Source: Symbiodinium sp. CCMP2592 (taxonomy: Eukaryota; Sar; Dinophyceae; Suessiales; Symbiodiniaceae). From it: a stretch of DNA of 64,000 bases. The notes under the pieces were generated by a model. The model did no database searches and had not been told where the DNA came from. It saw nothing but the letters and a program-made list of their open reading frames with translations. A program made the translations under genes and the position numbers. The DNA lies in the NCBI GenBank assembly GCA_905221615.1, contig CAJNDT010000147.1, forward strand, positions 528,501 through 592,500. Direction: 5' to 3'. Of the stretch, positions 10,701 to 22,813 are shown piece after piece (position 1 is the first letter of the stretch; each line of letters opens with the position of its first letter).

Positions 10701-11913
10701 ATGGGTGACCAAAAGGTCGTGGGTGGAGGATGCTAAGCAGTACCGGCATTGTCAGGGTTGCATCATCATATGTTACTATATCTCTGCCTGGGCCTTTCCT
10801 AAGGAGCTCCGGGTCCTGACGATGATCTTGGGTTGCCTTCGATTGAAGGCAAGCGACCCCAGGATCTTGCCAACACCTACAAGAATGCTATCCAGGTTCG
10901 GTCCACCAAGATCGCCGAGGCTTTGGGCCGTTTGGAAGCCACCCCTGTTTCCGAGCGCAATAACAACATCAATTCGTGCCCCGCCTTAGATGGTTACAAA
11001 TATATGGTGGGTTTCATTTGATCTTTCACTCCTCCGCATTATATACTAGAACCACCTAAGGATTTTCCGAGCCCGAACCCAAACCCTGCCATTGAACACT
11101 ATACCAAGCCACACACTACCCCGAGCAAACCCGAACCCGGTCAAATGTACCCAATCCAATGTGAAGACTCAAAGCCTTCATGCGCACAGTGTGTGTTGAC
11201 CCCTAACCGCGACAGTTAACATCATCTCAGTCATATCCCAAAACCAGATAAAGACTTTTCGATCAATGCTAAACCCCCTTATGTGGCAGACTTATGTGTA
11301 TGTATGTCTGTGTGACCCCAGCATTATATAAACCCTTAAACTTATATCTCAGCTCCGAATCACCAATGCATACAAAAATAACCGGTGATCCCAATCAAGA
11401 CCAATAGCAAACCGCCAAATCGTAAATGTGTCATATGGTTACTGAGGCCTTGAATCAACCCTCGAATCCCGACCCGAGCTGCTGCATCATCTATGCGAAG
11501 CCGAGGCTGATTGAGAAGCTGCAGAACTCCATCAAGAAGTTTGATGAATGCTACGACAAGATCGATGAAACCTACTGCGATGGTGCAGTGGAAGGATACA
11601 CAACTGCAATGTTGCTAGGCAAAATTATCAATGTTGAACTCACACTTGCAGCTCATGTTCATACGAGCTCCTGGTGCTACGGCTTCTGGGGTTCTTGATT
11701 AGTTCTGGACTTCATGTGTGCTCAGTACGTGAACAGCATGCACTGGTACACACAAACACACACACACACACACGCACAACTAGAGATGCATGTGCTCCGA
11801 GGCTGGACAGCCTCAAGGACTTCTACAAGAAGGCCAAGCGCACGCAACGTGGCTCAATCCGGTACTTTGCTATGTGCGAGTATTTCTGTGCTGAGTGCTG
11901 TGTACCATTCTAG
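7786..11913 (+). CDS. Nine-exon gene of unknown function, dinoflagellate-type
   Basis: Exons 7786-7914, 8803-9327, 9420-10049, 10149-10253, 10346-10420, 10512-10722, 10804-11006, 11447-11610 and 11802-11913 join in consistent phase into one frame of about 717 codons. Donors at 10050 and 10421 are GC; the rest are GT. The protein starts MSEAPPETRHLVSKSFSTAT. A proline-rich (S)KTP repeat lies near residues 145-175 and a charged EAAR helix repeat near 330-350. A block near 380, RRLCAPRANGTYAVPKEVV, is followed by LLKLLVKHNFQKD, then FIKEVVVLTQKEKAVSLEITG with DYYTEQEM, then NKKKPMKYWMETKCSASM. This block order recalls a family repeated in Symbiodinium genomes that has no assigned function. The C-terminus (LIEKLQNSIKKFDECYDKID) is helical. 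The true 3' end is uncertain: the last exon could splice onward before its TAG at 11911. Confidence 0.72.
8504..8603. repeat. Perfect 50-bp tandem duplication in intron 1
   Basis: The 50-bp unit starting CCGACTATAAACAAACCCTC occurs at 8504-8553 and again, without a mismatch, at 8554-8603. It lies in the 888-nt first intron of the nine-exon gene, after a TA-rich tract (about 8163-8210). Perfect identity suggests a recent event. Confidence 0.9.
9100..9206 (+). repeat. Coding KTP repeat
   Basis: A short unit built on TCGAAGACTCC (Ser-Lys-Thr-Pro) repeats about eight times in exon 2. S/T-P and K/R-T-P repeats are common phosphorylation or DNA-groove binding motifs; function here is inferred only. 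Confidence 0.8.
9758..9814 (+). repeat. Coding EAAR helix repeat
   Basis: A 12-bp unit (GAAGCTGCACGT and a GCTCGT variant) repeats four to five times in exon 3 and gives (EAAR)n, a salt-bridged single alpha helix type sequence. Confidence 0.85.
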
Positions 11914-12174
11914 TGGGCTGTATATACTTTCACTATACGTACATCCGAGGGCCCTCGAGAGTGTGAGTCTTGCCCTCCAGATCCATGCCTGTAAATACTG
12001 CATACGTGGCCATGTCATTGTCTCAGGGGTGCGCGGGGCATGACAGCGATTTTCGCTGTCATTTGCGTCAGGAGGCTGTTTAACATAATGTATGAACGTA
12101 CTTGTATATGTGTATATACATACCATATACCAACATGAACCTATAAATCTATATAGATATATGCATTTAAGAAT
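11914..12174. other. Spacer after the nine-exon gene
   Basis: No feature is supported. A stretch at 12028-12070 may be a remote last exon (acceptor 'tgtctcag' at 12020-12027, short frame ending TGA at 12040), but it is too short to call. Confidence 0.4.
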
Positions 12175-13165
12175 GCTACAATATTACTAGTAGTAATAGT
12201 ATATTCGTCTTAGTCTTAGTACTAGTACTATAGTACTAGTACTAGTACTAGTACTACTAGTACTAGTACTAGTACTAGTACTAGTACTAGTACTAGTACT
12301 GGTACTGGTACTGGTACTAGTACTAGTACTAGTACCAGTACTAGCACTAGCACTAGCACTAGCATTAGTACTAGTACTAGTACTAGTACTAGTATTAGTA
12401 TTAGTATTAGTATTAGTATTAGTATTAGTATTAGCATTAGTATTAGTATATAGTGTATAGTGTGTATTATAGTATAGTAATATTTAGTCGAAGTATAATA
12501 CCAACATTATTTACATAAAGTGTAAATGAAGTAGAAACACAGTAAAAGGTATAATTTTACTACCCCGGTATTAGTAACAATACAAGCAAAAGTAGCAGCA
12601 GTAGTAGTTGTAGTAGTAGTAGTAGTAGTAGTAGTAATAGCAGTACTAGTACTAGTACTAGTACTGGTAACAGTAGCATTGGTAGGAATAGTAGTAATAG
12701 TAATAGTGATGGTAATAGTAATGGCACTAGTAATAGTAATAGTAAGGGCAATAGTAATAGTGATAGTAATCGCAAGAGTAGTAATAGTAATAGAAATAGA
12801 AATAGCAATGGTAGTATTAACAGTAATAGGATACTAGTTGTAATAGTAATGGATAGTAATAGTACTAGTAATAGTATGAGTAATGGTAATAGTAGCAGTA
12901 ATAGTACGAGTAATAGTAGTTGTAATTACAATAGTACTAGTAGTAATGCTAGTTATGGTAACCGTAATGGCAATATTAGTATTTATCGTAATGTAGCAAT
13001 AGTAATAGTACAAGTAACAGTAATCAGTAATCGTGATCGTATTAGTAATAGCATGTATACTAGTAGCGATGGTAACAGGAATAGTAACAGTCGTAATATT
13101 AGCAATAGTAGCAGTAGTGGCAACAATAGTAGTAGCAGTAGTAGTAGCAATAGCATGACAGCGAC
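12175..13165. repeat. 1-kb degenerate trinucleotide tract (CTA/GTA/ATA family)
   Basis: About 12180-12460 is nearly pure ACTAGT/TAGTAC hexamers that shift to ATTAGT. About 12580-13165 is a decayed (AGTAAT)n/(AGTAGC)n tract. ACTAGT is self-complementary, so the first part can fold on itself. Apparent open frames (poly Leu-Val, poly Ser-Asn) come from the repeat. Confidence 0.92.
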
Positions 13166-14499
13166 AGCAATCGTAATGGTTGTGCTCGAAATCCATGTAT
13201 GCACGCATTGCTAAGATACATCTGCTTGTTCTTGGGGCGTAGCCCAGCTTATGATCGCAGAAATGGTTGTCATTCTGGAAACAACTGTTTCCGCAACATG
13301 GAGTTCTCGAAAGTATAAAAAATGAACACAGTCAGCTAAATGGTATGCACACAGAATGTAACAGTCTGTGAAATTAAGCGGCCGATCTATGCTGGCAAAG
13401 TACTTTTGAAACTGGGCAGCCGCATGAACCTATGATACTATACCCAAAAGCTCTCTGAAGCGAGACCCTTGAAACTACAACTTGATCCTGCCCCCGGGGC
13501 CCGATAGCTTTAAACCAGGATTGCTGAAAGCCACGGAGCCGCAGGTTCATGAGATTGTGGGCATGTTCGCAGTTAGGAGTTTTTCTTTCCCGTGACATTC
13601 ATTAATTCACAGCACAAGCCGCAGAAGCTCCCGATCCTTAAACCGCTCGTCAAAACGCGGGGGCTAAAATTTGAGAGTTCAGAATTCGGGAAATGCAGGA
13701 CAGCTCGTTAACGGAATCAAAAGCATCCTTCAGCGTCACGGCACCGCATGGCTCTCCACTAAAATACTAAATTGACTAGATTGACTAGGTCTATCAAACA
13801 GAGTAATGTGTTGTGAGGTTTCCTGTGCTATGGTAGCACAATGCAGTGCAGTTAGCAGCCGGGAAACTTGAGATTGCATGGACTAGAGCTGGGCTGTTCG
13901 ATGCGCAAGTGAACATAAAGTAGTATAACATCTACCTTTTGGCACTCGCTCTCGGCAGGCAGGCGAGGTTTACATACAAAAGTTCATCGATACATACATG
14001 GGGATCTATTGCTGGGACCGCAAGTGCACAGTGCACAGAATACATTCTCAACCTGTAGTCAACTTGATATCGATATCAATGCACTTGCTCGCGTAGTCTG
14101 GGGTTTTAGCCGAGCGCATGTCATGCACATACGGGGTGCGTGAAAATTTGGGGAGGACGAGGGTGGGGGGGGGGGCGGGGTGGCCGGGGTTAACCGTACC
14201 TCCTAAATTTCACTCAAAAAAACCACCGACACCTAGAAAAAACAACATATCCTGGACTCCCATTTTCGACACAAACATAAACAGCCGCACTGGAAATCAT
14301 ACCCTACGTCGGTATCGGTTTTAGTGACAAATCGTGGAATAGATGAAATTTCTGTATCCCCCTACAGACAACATACATAAGATACATGCATGTATATGTA
14401 TGCAAAGTATGAACATATATGTGTGAATCGGTATAATATATAAATATATATATATATATGTGTATATATATATGTACACACATGAATATGCTAGACGCT
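13166..14499. other. Gene-free unique-looking DNA with a G-run and TA tract
   Basis: No coding region is supported. A G-rich run lies at about 14160-14190 and a TA/GTATA microsatellite at about 14430-14475. An imperfect inverted pair, 'gcatgaacct' near 13424 and 'aggttcatg' near 13544, was noted. Confidence 0.5.
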
Positions 14500-16590
14500 T
14501 GTAGGCCCATTGATCCAGCTGCCGTTCGCGTCATAGAACAATTGCCTCGTTGACACCTACACACATACGTCGCATTCCCATCAGATGTCCCAAGAGCCTT
14601 GCAACCCGAGAACAGGCAGGAACAAAACACACGAAGATGAGCTCAACATGCAACCTGTCCCGTGATGGAACATCGAGCGTCTCAGATCCCATGGGAAACT
14701 TTTCGGAATCTTCTATGTTCTATGGCTAAACGCGGCAAACTCAAAAGTGAGACGTAGCTATGTTCATATAGTGGTTATTAAGTTTGCCTGGTTGGTCTGA
14801 AATCTTGATTGTTTCGTGGACGAGTGGCATTGGCTCGCGCCCTACACGCGTGGACCCTATGCCCTATGCCCAGGTTCTCTTCAGTTCGACGTGTAGCGAA
14901 TTGTTCACAACGGGGGATTGCACCAAGGCTGTGGGTTACACAGAACGCTGGTTTCAGTAATGTAAGTAAAGGTGGTGTGGATTGCGACTTATCGGTTTAT
15001 AAGCAAAGGCTGTGAGGTAAACAATTCGGAGATTTCATTGCTGCCGTGCACAAGCATCCCTTGAAGGTACTGTGTGTAAGCACGGGTACATCAACACCGA
15101 AGCTAGTCCAGCTTTAGAAGATATTTGTTGATTTTGGAGGCAGGATAGGGCTTTAATACAAGCTTGGTGCACTGACTATAATTGTACGGAATGCACTAAA
15201 CTAGTTTGTGCGGGTCGGAGTGTGTTGGTTCGTTCTTTACAACAGATATCAGCCATTATGCACGATGGTATTTTGCTGCTGCTTGGAACAGGTACTGTGA
15301 GGACGATAGCAGACAGCCATATGGCAGGAACCGAATCATGAAGGGATTGTGGGGTTGGCAGCGGCGTGCACAGATGATGTTATGTGAGGTGCTCGGAATC
15401 ATAGCACGTCGCACAGCGCGGAGTTTAGTTGCACTAGAATCCATCAAAAGTTTCAGCGCCTTGACGCAACTACATACATTATGATCCCCGATCTGAGCAC
15501 CGGCTCGGATTGTGAGGATAGTCGGTGTAGCCAATGGTGTGGACTCCACGAAAAGTGCTCACCGGGCCTCATAGCACATAGGAAACCATACAGCAATTCT
15601 AGATTGAAATGCCGGTTTACTGACGCAAGATACCGTTGTATCGTGAAAACAGATCCGCGATAAATGCCATGCGCTGCAATCAGGACTGGGGCAGAGATGG
15701 TTCTAGAAAACAAGGATGTTACCGATTCTTACAGTACTACACAATTTGGGGCGAGAAACGAAAAGAAACTGATAAGAGCACCTTTATATTCGCCATGCTG
15801 ACACAAAGCAGTCACATGCAGATGCGCGAGATAACTGCTCAAAGATGGTATTGGCTTGAAGGGATTAAGTGTGCCTGAGATGAGTACTACACGCTAGGAC
15901 AATTTCATAACAGGGATAAAGTTTGGGCGTCGGAGACCGAAATTCCTTAGCCATTACATCAACAATCCCGCAGATAAGTTAATTTGGACGTATGAGCATC
16001 TTAACGTCATGGCAAAATCGATGGATTGATGGCTGGAGGGTTTACTGGTTGCTGTCCCGAACCGACCATATATAGGAGCAGACAGAATGGTTTGACGGCA
16101 GCACGGCTGACCAATTTTTCCCACCCGCCCAGCTGAAACCCAATTGGGCTGCTGGATAGGTTTCATTATAACCTTAATGCCCTAAACATTTCATTAATCC
16201 GCGAAGTACACTCTGTCTGAGCATTTGACATGGGCAAACGAGTACTTAAATCAAGACGGCGGCAAAGTAAATGGATAAACAAATGTTGCACGCTTCGTGC
16301 CTCTGGTGCGTCATGGCCAGCTGACTGCAGTAGTGCACTAGTGGTTTGATGGCGAGGTCCTGGGTACTTAATCAGTCACAGCGGCAAACTGAAGATTTTC
16401 ATGAATGGATGAACCGCTTTCTATAGGGAACCGTACCGGTTTCGGTTGGGTAGCTCTGGCGCATGATAAAGGTTGCAAGAAGGGTGCTATCAAGCCGAAA
16501 TGGAGGATCTGTGTGAAAAGCAGACAGCAAAATACCTACGTTTGCATTTCTGTGTGTATTTGTATGTATATTTACTTGTAGTCCTTGTGT
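14500..16590 (+). repeat. Copy 1 of an old, diverged ~2.1-kb direct duplication
   Basis: Ordered matching blocks recur about 3.85 kb downstream: 'ggcattggctcgc..cgcgtggaccct' (14827-14855), 'gtgaggacgatagcagac' (15297), 'tggactccacgaaa' (15540), 'ctctgtctgagcat' (16210), 'tctggtgcgtcatgg' (16300), 'ttaatcagtcacagcggca' (16367) and 'ggtagctctggcg' (16447). Spacing is kept with small indels. No open frame is conserved between the copies, so it is probably non-coding. Both copies are bordered by TA-rich microsatellites. Confidence 0.8.
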
Positions 16591-18339
16591 ATATGTATTT
16601 CAGGAGCCTATAGCCCTATATGTTCTGTATGTTTTCATGTATACACTAATACGTACTGATCGAAACCCTAGTGTATGCATGCCGGTGTGAGTACTGGACC
16701 AGCAAGCCCAGCGAGCCTTGAAAGATAGCCGTGGACATATCCGGGCCAGGCGATTTAGGCTATTAAATGAAAAAAGGACCCTGAAAGGAGATAACTAGAT
16801 ATATGTATACAGACATGTATAGACACGATATGTACATGTACGGATCTTTCCAGGTCCTGGTTCGTCGAAATCACCACCCAAACCCAATAAGAAGCCTACA
16901 GCGATAGGGTTGCTGACCATCAGCTACATGAAACCGAATACGTACTAGGTCTGACGAGTGATGCCACTCCCGAGCAGCAATCGTTCTCTCCGTATCTGTC
17001 TCTTTGGATCGGGGCCAGGTACCTTTCGAACTTGCTGAATTTGGCTCTGGGCGCATGCTGAGGGGCTGGGTAATAGCCCACCCGCGACTTGCCAACTTTT
17101 AAAGAAGCTTGGCGACGCGGTTCGGGTCTGGGGAGATCCTGGCCGAGCATCATGAAGCCCCCCTACAAAAAATCATGAGCATCAGACTTTGCCAAGATCA
17201 TGGTGGAATGTTGGTAAAGTGTGACACAAGTGCCTCCTTTTGGCATTGGCCGGCAACTCCATCCCCCCGCACATGGTTTTGCACCTGGATACGCGGCCCA
17301 TCCTCCCAAGACCCCCAGACCCGCCCAGTTTGTGAGGTGGAGATCCAAGGATTCGGGAGGCCCTGGGGGCACTTGAAAGGACGAGACTGCGCGTGATTTA
17401 GCGTGATTTTGCGTGATTTCCGCGAATGCCTTTAAAAGGGCCAAAGCTCTTCCGCAAAACGCGGCCGCGTGATTTCACGTGATTTCGCGTGATTTTTTGC
17501 GTGATTTTCGTTTGCCGTGCTCAGCCCGGGCAAAGGGTTTGGGTGGCAAAGCCACCGTTTAGGGGAATATTTTGACCGAACGCGCGGCTGAGTTGTGATT
17601 TCGTGTAAGCCATCATGGATCAGGAAGGGCGAGGGTGTAATTGTGCTAGAGCAGGAAGCAGCATAGGAAGGTTGTGAGGATCTCTGGCAAAGCATAAGTT
17701 GCGGTTGGAGGGTATTTAAATGTGTTTACCTCTTTGCACCGAGTAGGTGGCTCGGTAAACGTTGCTCGAAACAGGCAGCTGTAGGAATTTGCAGAGAACT
17801 AGCTATGAAGAACGTCAACACGAATCCAGCTGCAGGCCAACCAATGCTTCCTTGCCCCGGCAGTGCAGAATCGAACCCACATCCAGCGAACCCCGGTAGC
17901 CGCGCAGACTAAAACTCCGAGTAGCGCAATGTCCGACAGCAATATACCCGTATGTGTGGAAAGCTTGCAACACATTCAAGACACGTGTCTGAACCTTGTT
18001 TCGAAGAAACTCATATTTGTGGTCTCTTGGCATCTCTCTCGCCCCCTCTCTCTGTTTATCACTCTCTGACTCGCTGTCTTTGTCGCTCTCTCTCTCTCTC
18101 TCTCTCTCGCTCGCTCCGTCGCATTCCCTGTGCATCCTGTAGCAGGCCTGTGTACCAACACTACATTACATACCCTACCATGCAGGCAGCAGTCCTCCGG
18201 TTGTGGTCAGTCGTTTTACTTTTTTCGAGCCCCGTATCTATGCACGCATGTATTGTGTTCGCGTGTACATACATATATACATATATATAATCATCTATAT
18301 ATGTATATGTGCATGTATACGGATATGGCACGCCCCACT
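16591..18339. repeat. Spacer between the duplicated blocks, with GCGTGATTT minisatellite and CT run
   Basis: A minisatellite on the 9-mer GCGTGATTT (variants CGTGATTTC, GCGTGATTTT) occupies about 17391-17512 with a unique interruption. A CT microsatellite lies at about 18080-18112. No gene is supported. Confidence 0.75.
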
Positions 18340-20460
18340 CACCCCCCCCCTACCCAAATGATCCGTTCGCTTCATAGAGCCTCGTCCCGCATGGTCACTC
18401 AGACGACACTACACCGCACATTCACAAGAACAACCTTCCGTGAGCATTGCAACCGAGAAACAAAGCATGAACACGACACGATAATTAGGTTCAACATTGG
18501 GTCTGTCCCTTGAATGAAGCATTGAGAGTGGAAGATCTCGCGTATTTGTTTGGAGAACCACCCGTCTTCGACGCTGAAGAAGCGGGAACATCCATGTCAA
18601 ATTGCGGAGGTGTTTCTGTTGCTATTGAATTTTCCCGGTTGGTCTATGACTCGTGTGTTTTGGTGGATGAATAGCTTGAAGGCTTGCTGGTTTTATGCTT
18701 TAGTGACTTTATTGGCTCGCACCCCGCATGCGCGGACCCTCTGCCCCAGGTTCTCTTTACTTCGAGGCATTATACCGGAAGCACACGCGACGTGGAGTGG
18801 AAACTCAAGGGCCTACAAAACAGAGCTGTGGCTTCACTGAGTTCACGGATGTCGTAATTAATGCCCAGAAATGATTTAAACAAGGATTTATGGGCAATAA
18901 TTAAAGCCAGCCCGAACCAGGACTTTGGAGATGTCCGGCGTTTGGGGAAGAACAGAAGGGGCTTAATGAAGGTTAAGGCAGGCAATATAAGAAATGCTCA
19001 CTCCTAGATTGCGTGGGTCGAAACCTATGATAAGAGTCAAAGTGTGTTGTTCTATGTTGCTTCGCGCACTATGCGGACAATGTCGGGGAATTTTGCCACT
19101 GGCTATAACAGGTGACGTGAGGACGATAGCAGACTGAAGGGATGAATGATGGGGTTTGCATTGGCGGGAGCAGGAGGTATTCTTCAAGGGCACGGATTCA
19201 TAGCACCTCATACAACATGGATTTGATCGCACAGTGGATATCAATATCACAAGTACAACGACTTAGATTCATGAGTTAGCTATGATTCCAGTATCTGGGT
19301 GCAAACTCTGGTTGTGCGGATAGCCATTGCTTTGGACTCCACGAAAGCTGCTTAACAGGCCTCATCACCTGGAATATAGAAGAACAACTACGAACAACCT
19401 TAAAGCAACTCTGTGTTGACATGCCGCTGTGTCAAGCACGATTTTTCGTTGTATTGTGACAAACAGACATGCAGTGGAATCTACTCCATGCAATAAGGAT
19501 GATGCTAGATAATTAACCAGGATGTCGCCGATGTCCAAAAGCACAAGAAGGGGAGGGTCAAACAGAACCTGTGCATTGTACATATGAGGAAAGTAGGGAA
19601 GTTTTTGGAAACTCCGCGCCCTTCACATACAGATGAATGAGCTGAGTGATAGAAAGTTGTCTTGGTGAGAACCAGGGCTCCGGACTAGGATTACGAGTGT
19701 ATGAGGTGAGTAATGCCTGCGATGAAAACCTCCGTTACGCGAATTTGGGGCACCGGAAACCACCAGTACGTTCATAATCCCATCAACCAGTTCGTTTGGC
19801 CATATATACCGGTTTTACGGCCTTGCCTTGCCAACCATAATGGCACATTTGGTGGATTGACGGCTTCAGGGTTCAATGGCTGCGTTCCCGAACCGATAAT
19901 AGGACTAATCGGAGCCGAATGGAATTTCTCGAAAGATCTAAGCCTCGAACTACGCTCTGTCTGAGCATATATGATACAGGCACACGAGTAAATTAAGAGA
20001 GTGCTGGTTACATGGGTGGAGTTCCTAGCCAATCGTAAATCAAGAATGCAACGATCGGGAGGTAATGGCCTGATTGAACAAATAGAGCTGACTCTGTGAA
20101 GGCTTTGAAGCCGCATAGACCAATCATTGGCAAAAGGGATACACGTTTCGCGTCTCTGGTGCGTCATGGGACTGCGCTAGTGACTAGTGGATACATGGCG
20201 AGGGCCCGGGTACCTAATCAGTCATAGCGGCAGAATGAAAAATAGATCAGGGATGAACGGCTTCGCGGTTTAGGGACCTGACCTGACTTGTTTCTTGCGG
20301 GTTGGTAGCTCTGGCGGCTAAAGGGTGCAAACGGGGCTTTGCCAACCCGAACGTGGTAGATCTTTGGGGTGGGAAGGCGAGCTCATACATAAGATGCATA
20401 CTCATGTTTCAATGTATGTGTATTTATGTAAAAGTGTGTATAAACATATACATATATATA
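18340..20460 (+). repeat. Copy 2 of the diverged ~2.1-kb direct duplication
   Basis: It matches copy 1 block by block: 'ttattggctcgcacc..gcgcggaccct' (18708), 'gtgaggacgatagcagact' (19118), 'ttggactccacgaaa' (19332), 'ctctgtctgagcat' (19955), 'tctggtgcgtcatggg' (20155), 'taatcagtcatagcggca' (20215) and 'ggtagctctggcgg' (20303). Divergence is substantial with many indels, so the event is old. Confidence 0.8.
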
Positions 20461-20465
20461 TATAC

Positions 20466-21590
20466 GCACAGACTTAGGACCAGTGGATGACAATATAAGA
20501 ATCAGACTGTACGAAGATACTAGAACTGACATGTGGATGGGGTTTAGCGTGATAACATTGGTCCTGATCAATGGCGACGACAACAACCATTAGTCTCGCC
20601 GGTGCAATTCTATTTGGTGAACTATTTTGAACTCGGGCAAGCCAGGTTCAGGGACACTCCCGTAGTTCATCCTCCACATATACTATAGTTAGGCAAGTCA
20701 ACTAGTCAGTGCAACATATTCCCGCAGGGCACTTGCATTCAACCCTAGAAAGGCAGCTGCTCAGAGTTGGCTTCGCCCCGGTGGGGTTCAATCTAATCAG
20801 CCATTCGATTGCTTCGGGGATTCTGATGCTGGCAAGCGCGGCTATCTCATCCGATGGTAGGAAAAAAGGCTTCTTGGCAAGGGTTTATAAGAACAGAAAA
20901 AAATTTGAGTTTGTACAAACACCTTGAAAAGCTAGACCCTGCAGGCTCAACAACGTCTAAACCCTGCCCAGGCACAACAAGATAAAGCCTTGTACAAACG
21001 AGAACAGAGCCCAAGCCTGGTACTAGTTGAACGCTATCATTTTCTTCATAGGCATTCAATCTTTACAGTCATCAATGTTTTTGGCTTTCCTTTTCTGACA
21101 ACCTGAAACGTGAAAACCTAAAACCTTAAACTCGTGCTTTGAAGCCATACGAATGGCGATATCGCGGCCCTACGAGGCGAGAGAAATTGCTCTAGGATGT
21201 CGTGGGACAATTACGTAGGAGATAGTGCTTACTAGAGGCATTTACAATGCTACTAAATCGTCCACGCCACCTATTATTGCTTTCCTACCGTGGAAGCATG
21301 AGCTATTTAGGGAAGCATCCGCCATTTGATGGAATCATGCGCTAGTTTATGGAAGCAGCTTCCATTTTATGTCAGCAGCCGCCGCTTATGGATTATGAAT
21401 GATTATGAGATAGCTACAGGAATCGCGAGCATACGCTCGGTAGGCATGTATATCTGTACTTGTCTCATCTTAATGCAAAAGATGCACTATCTGCAATCTT
21501 TGGATATACCGCGGTAGATAAATGTGGTGTAAATGTGCCGAACGACGTAAATGTGTGTACTCCATGTCGTGCTTGTCGTCGTAATGATCA
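20466..21590. other. Gene-free spacer
   Basis: No coding segment or RNA gene is supported. Near 21290-21390 the words 'ggaagca(t/g)' and 'gccatttgatgg/ccattttatg' repeat a few times. Confidence 0.5.
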
Positions 21591-22464
21591 TATAAACATA
21601 TAGAGTAATATAGAGATATACATATCGTGACAAACATTATGCAAAAACACATATGTGTGTACATATATATATATACATATATTTCACATTCATTTTGAAA
21701 CCGTGTATAACACACACGCATATATGCACATGTAGGATACAAGTGTGTTGGCAGATATACAGTGTATGATTGCATTGTTATGAATATCCAGTTATAAACA
21801 GCAAACATATAGATGTGTCTTGTAGTACCAGCAGATATCCAAACTAGTATGTTATATTATATGCATGTATAAAGTACTTAGCATATAGTATATCGTATAC
21901 AGTATGTAGTAAACAGTATACAGTATATGGTGTTAGAACAAAGTTCTTAGTATAAAGTATAAAGTCTATAACAGATAGTATAACTATATACAATATACAT
22001 ATCTATATATATATAGAGAGAGCATATATATATATATATATATATATATATCTATATATATATACATGTATACTTCGTGTATATATAGTTATTGAACCGT
22101 GTATATAAAGAGCATATAGTATGTAGTATATCGTGAATAATAAACAGTTTATGTATAAGTATATAGTATATCGCAAATAGTATATAGTGTAAATATGTAT
22201 GTATGTATATATGTATATATATATATATATATATTTATTGTGAATTTGCACATAGGTAGTGTAAAGAAAGAATATATACACAGTACTTGAAGTATAAGTA
22301 CACGGTATACGTAGACATAGTATGTGTATACGTATACATATAAAGATAAAAAGTTTGGATATACAGCGTTATGTATATATACACACATACATCGTGCACA
22401 TATACGATATGTATATAGGTATGTATAATATATAATATATATTAAATAAGTAGTATATAATATA

Positions 22465-22504
<40 letters not shown>

Positions 22505-22680
22505 CATATACATATACATAGAAAGAGGTTACATGTACATATATATATACATATATATATATATATATGTATATGTTGTGTAGATATAGTAAAATATATA
22601 GTAACTAGTATAAACGTAGCATAAATATAGTATACATATAGTATAAACATCGTATATTAATTGATTAATAGTATAATATG
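21591..22680. repeat. AT-rich TATA/GTATA microsatellite region
   Basis: About 1.1 kb is dominated by TA runs (for example 22024-22065, 22205-22235, 22470-22503, 22550-22570) and by variants of 'agtatatagtata'. Short open frames rich in Tyr/Ile come from the repeat. Confidence 0.9.
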
Positions 22681-22813
22681 ACCCCAATTATGGAACCATA
22701 AATGCCGCAAAACCAGGCTACGCAAATGTAGGCGAAATCCAAGGTCATCGACGCAAAGTAGTATCATGACCCAGGATTTTGAAGGCACACGCTAATGACC
22801 TCATATTTTGAAG

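Noticed and set aside
12228..13214. Poly Leu-Val and Ser-Asn open frames.
   Set aside because: Products of the trinucleotide tract, open on both strands.
17866..17935. tRNA-like words on the minus strand (GGGTTCGATTCTGCA).
   Set aside because: The T-stem does not pair and no D or anticodon arm can be drawn.
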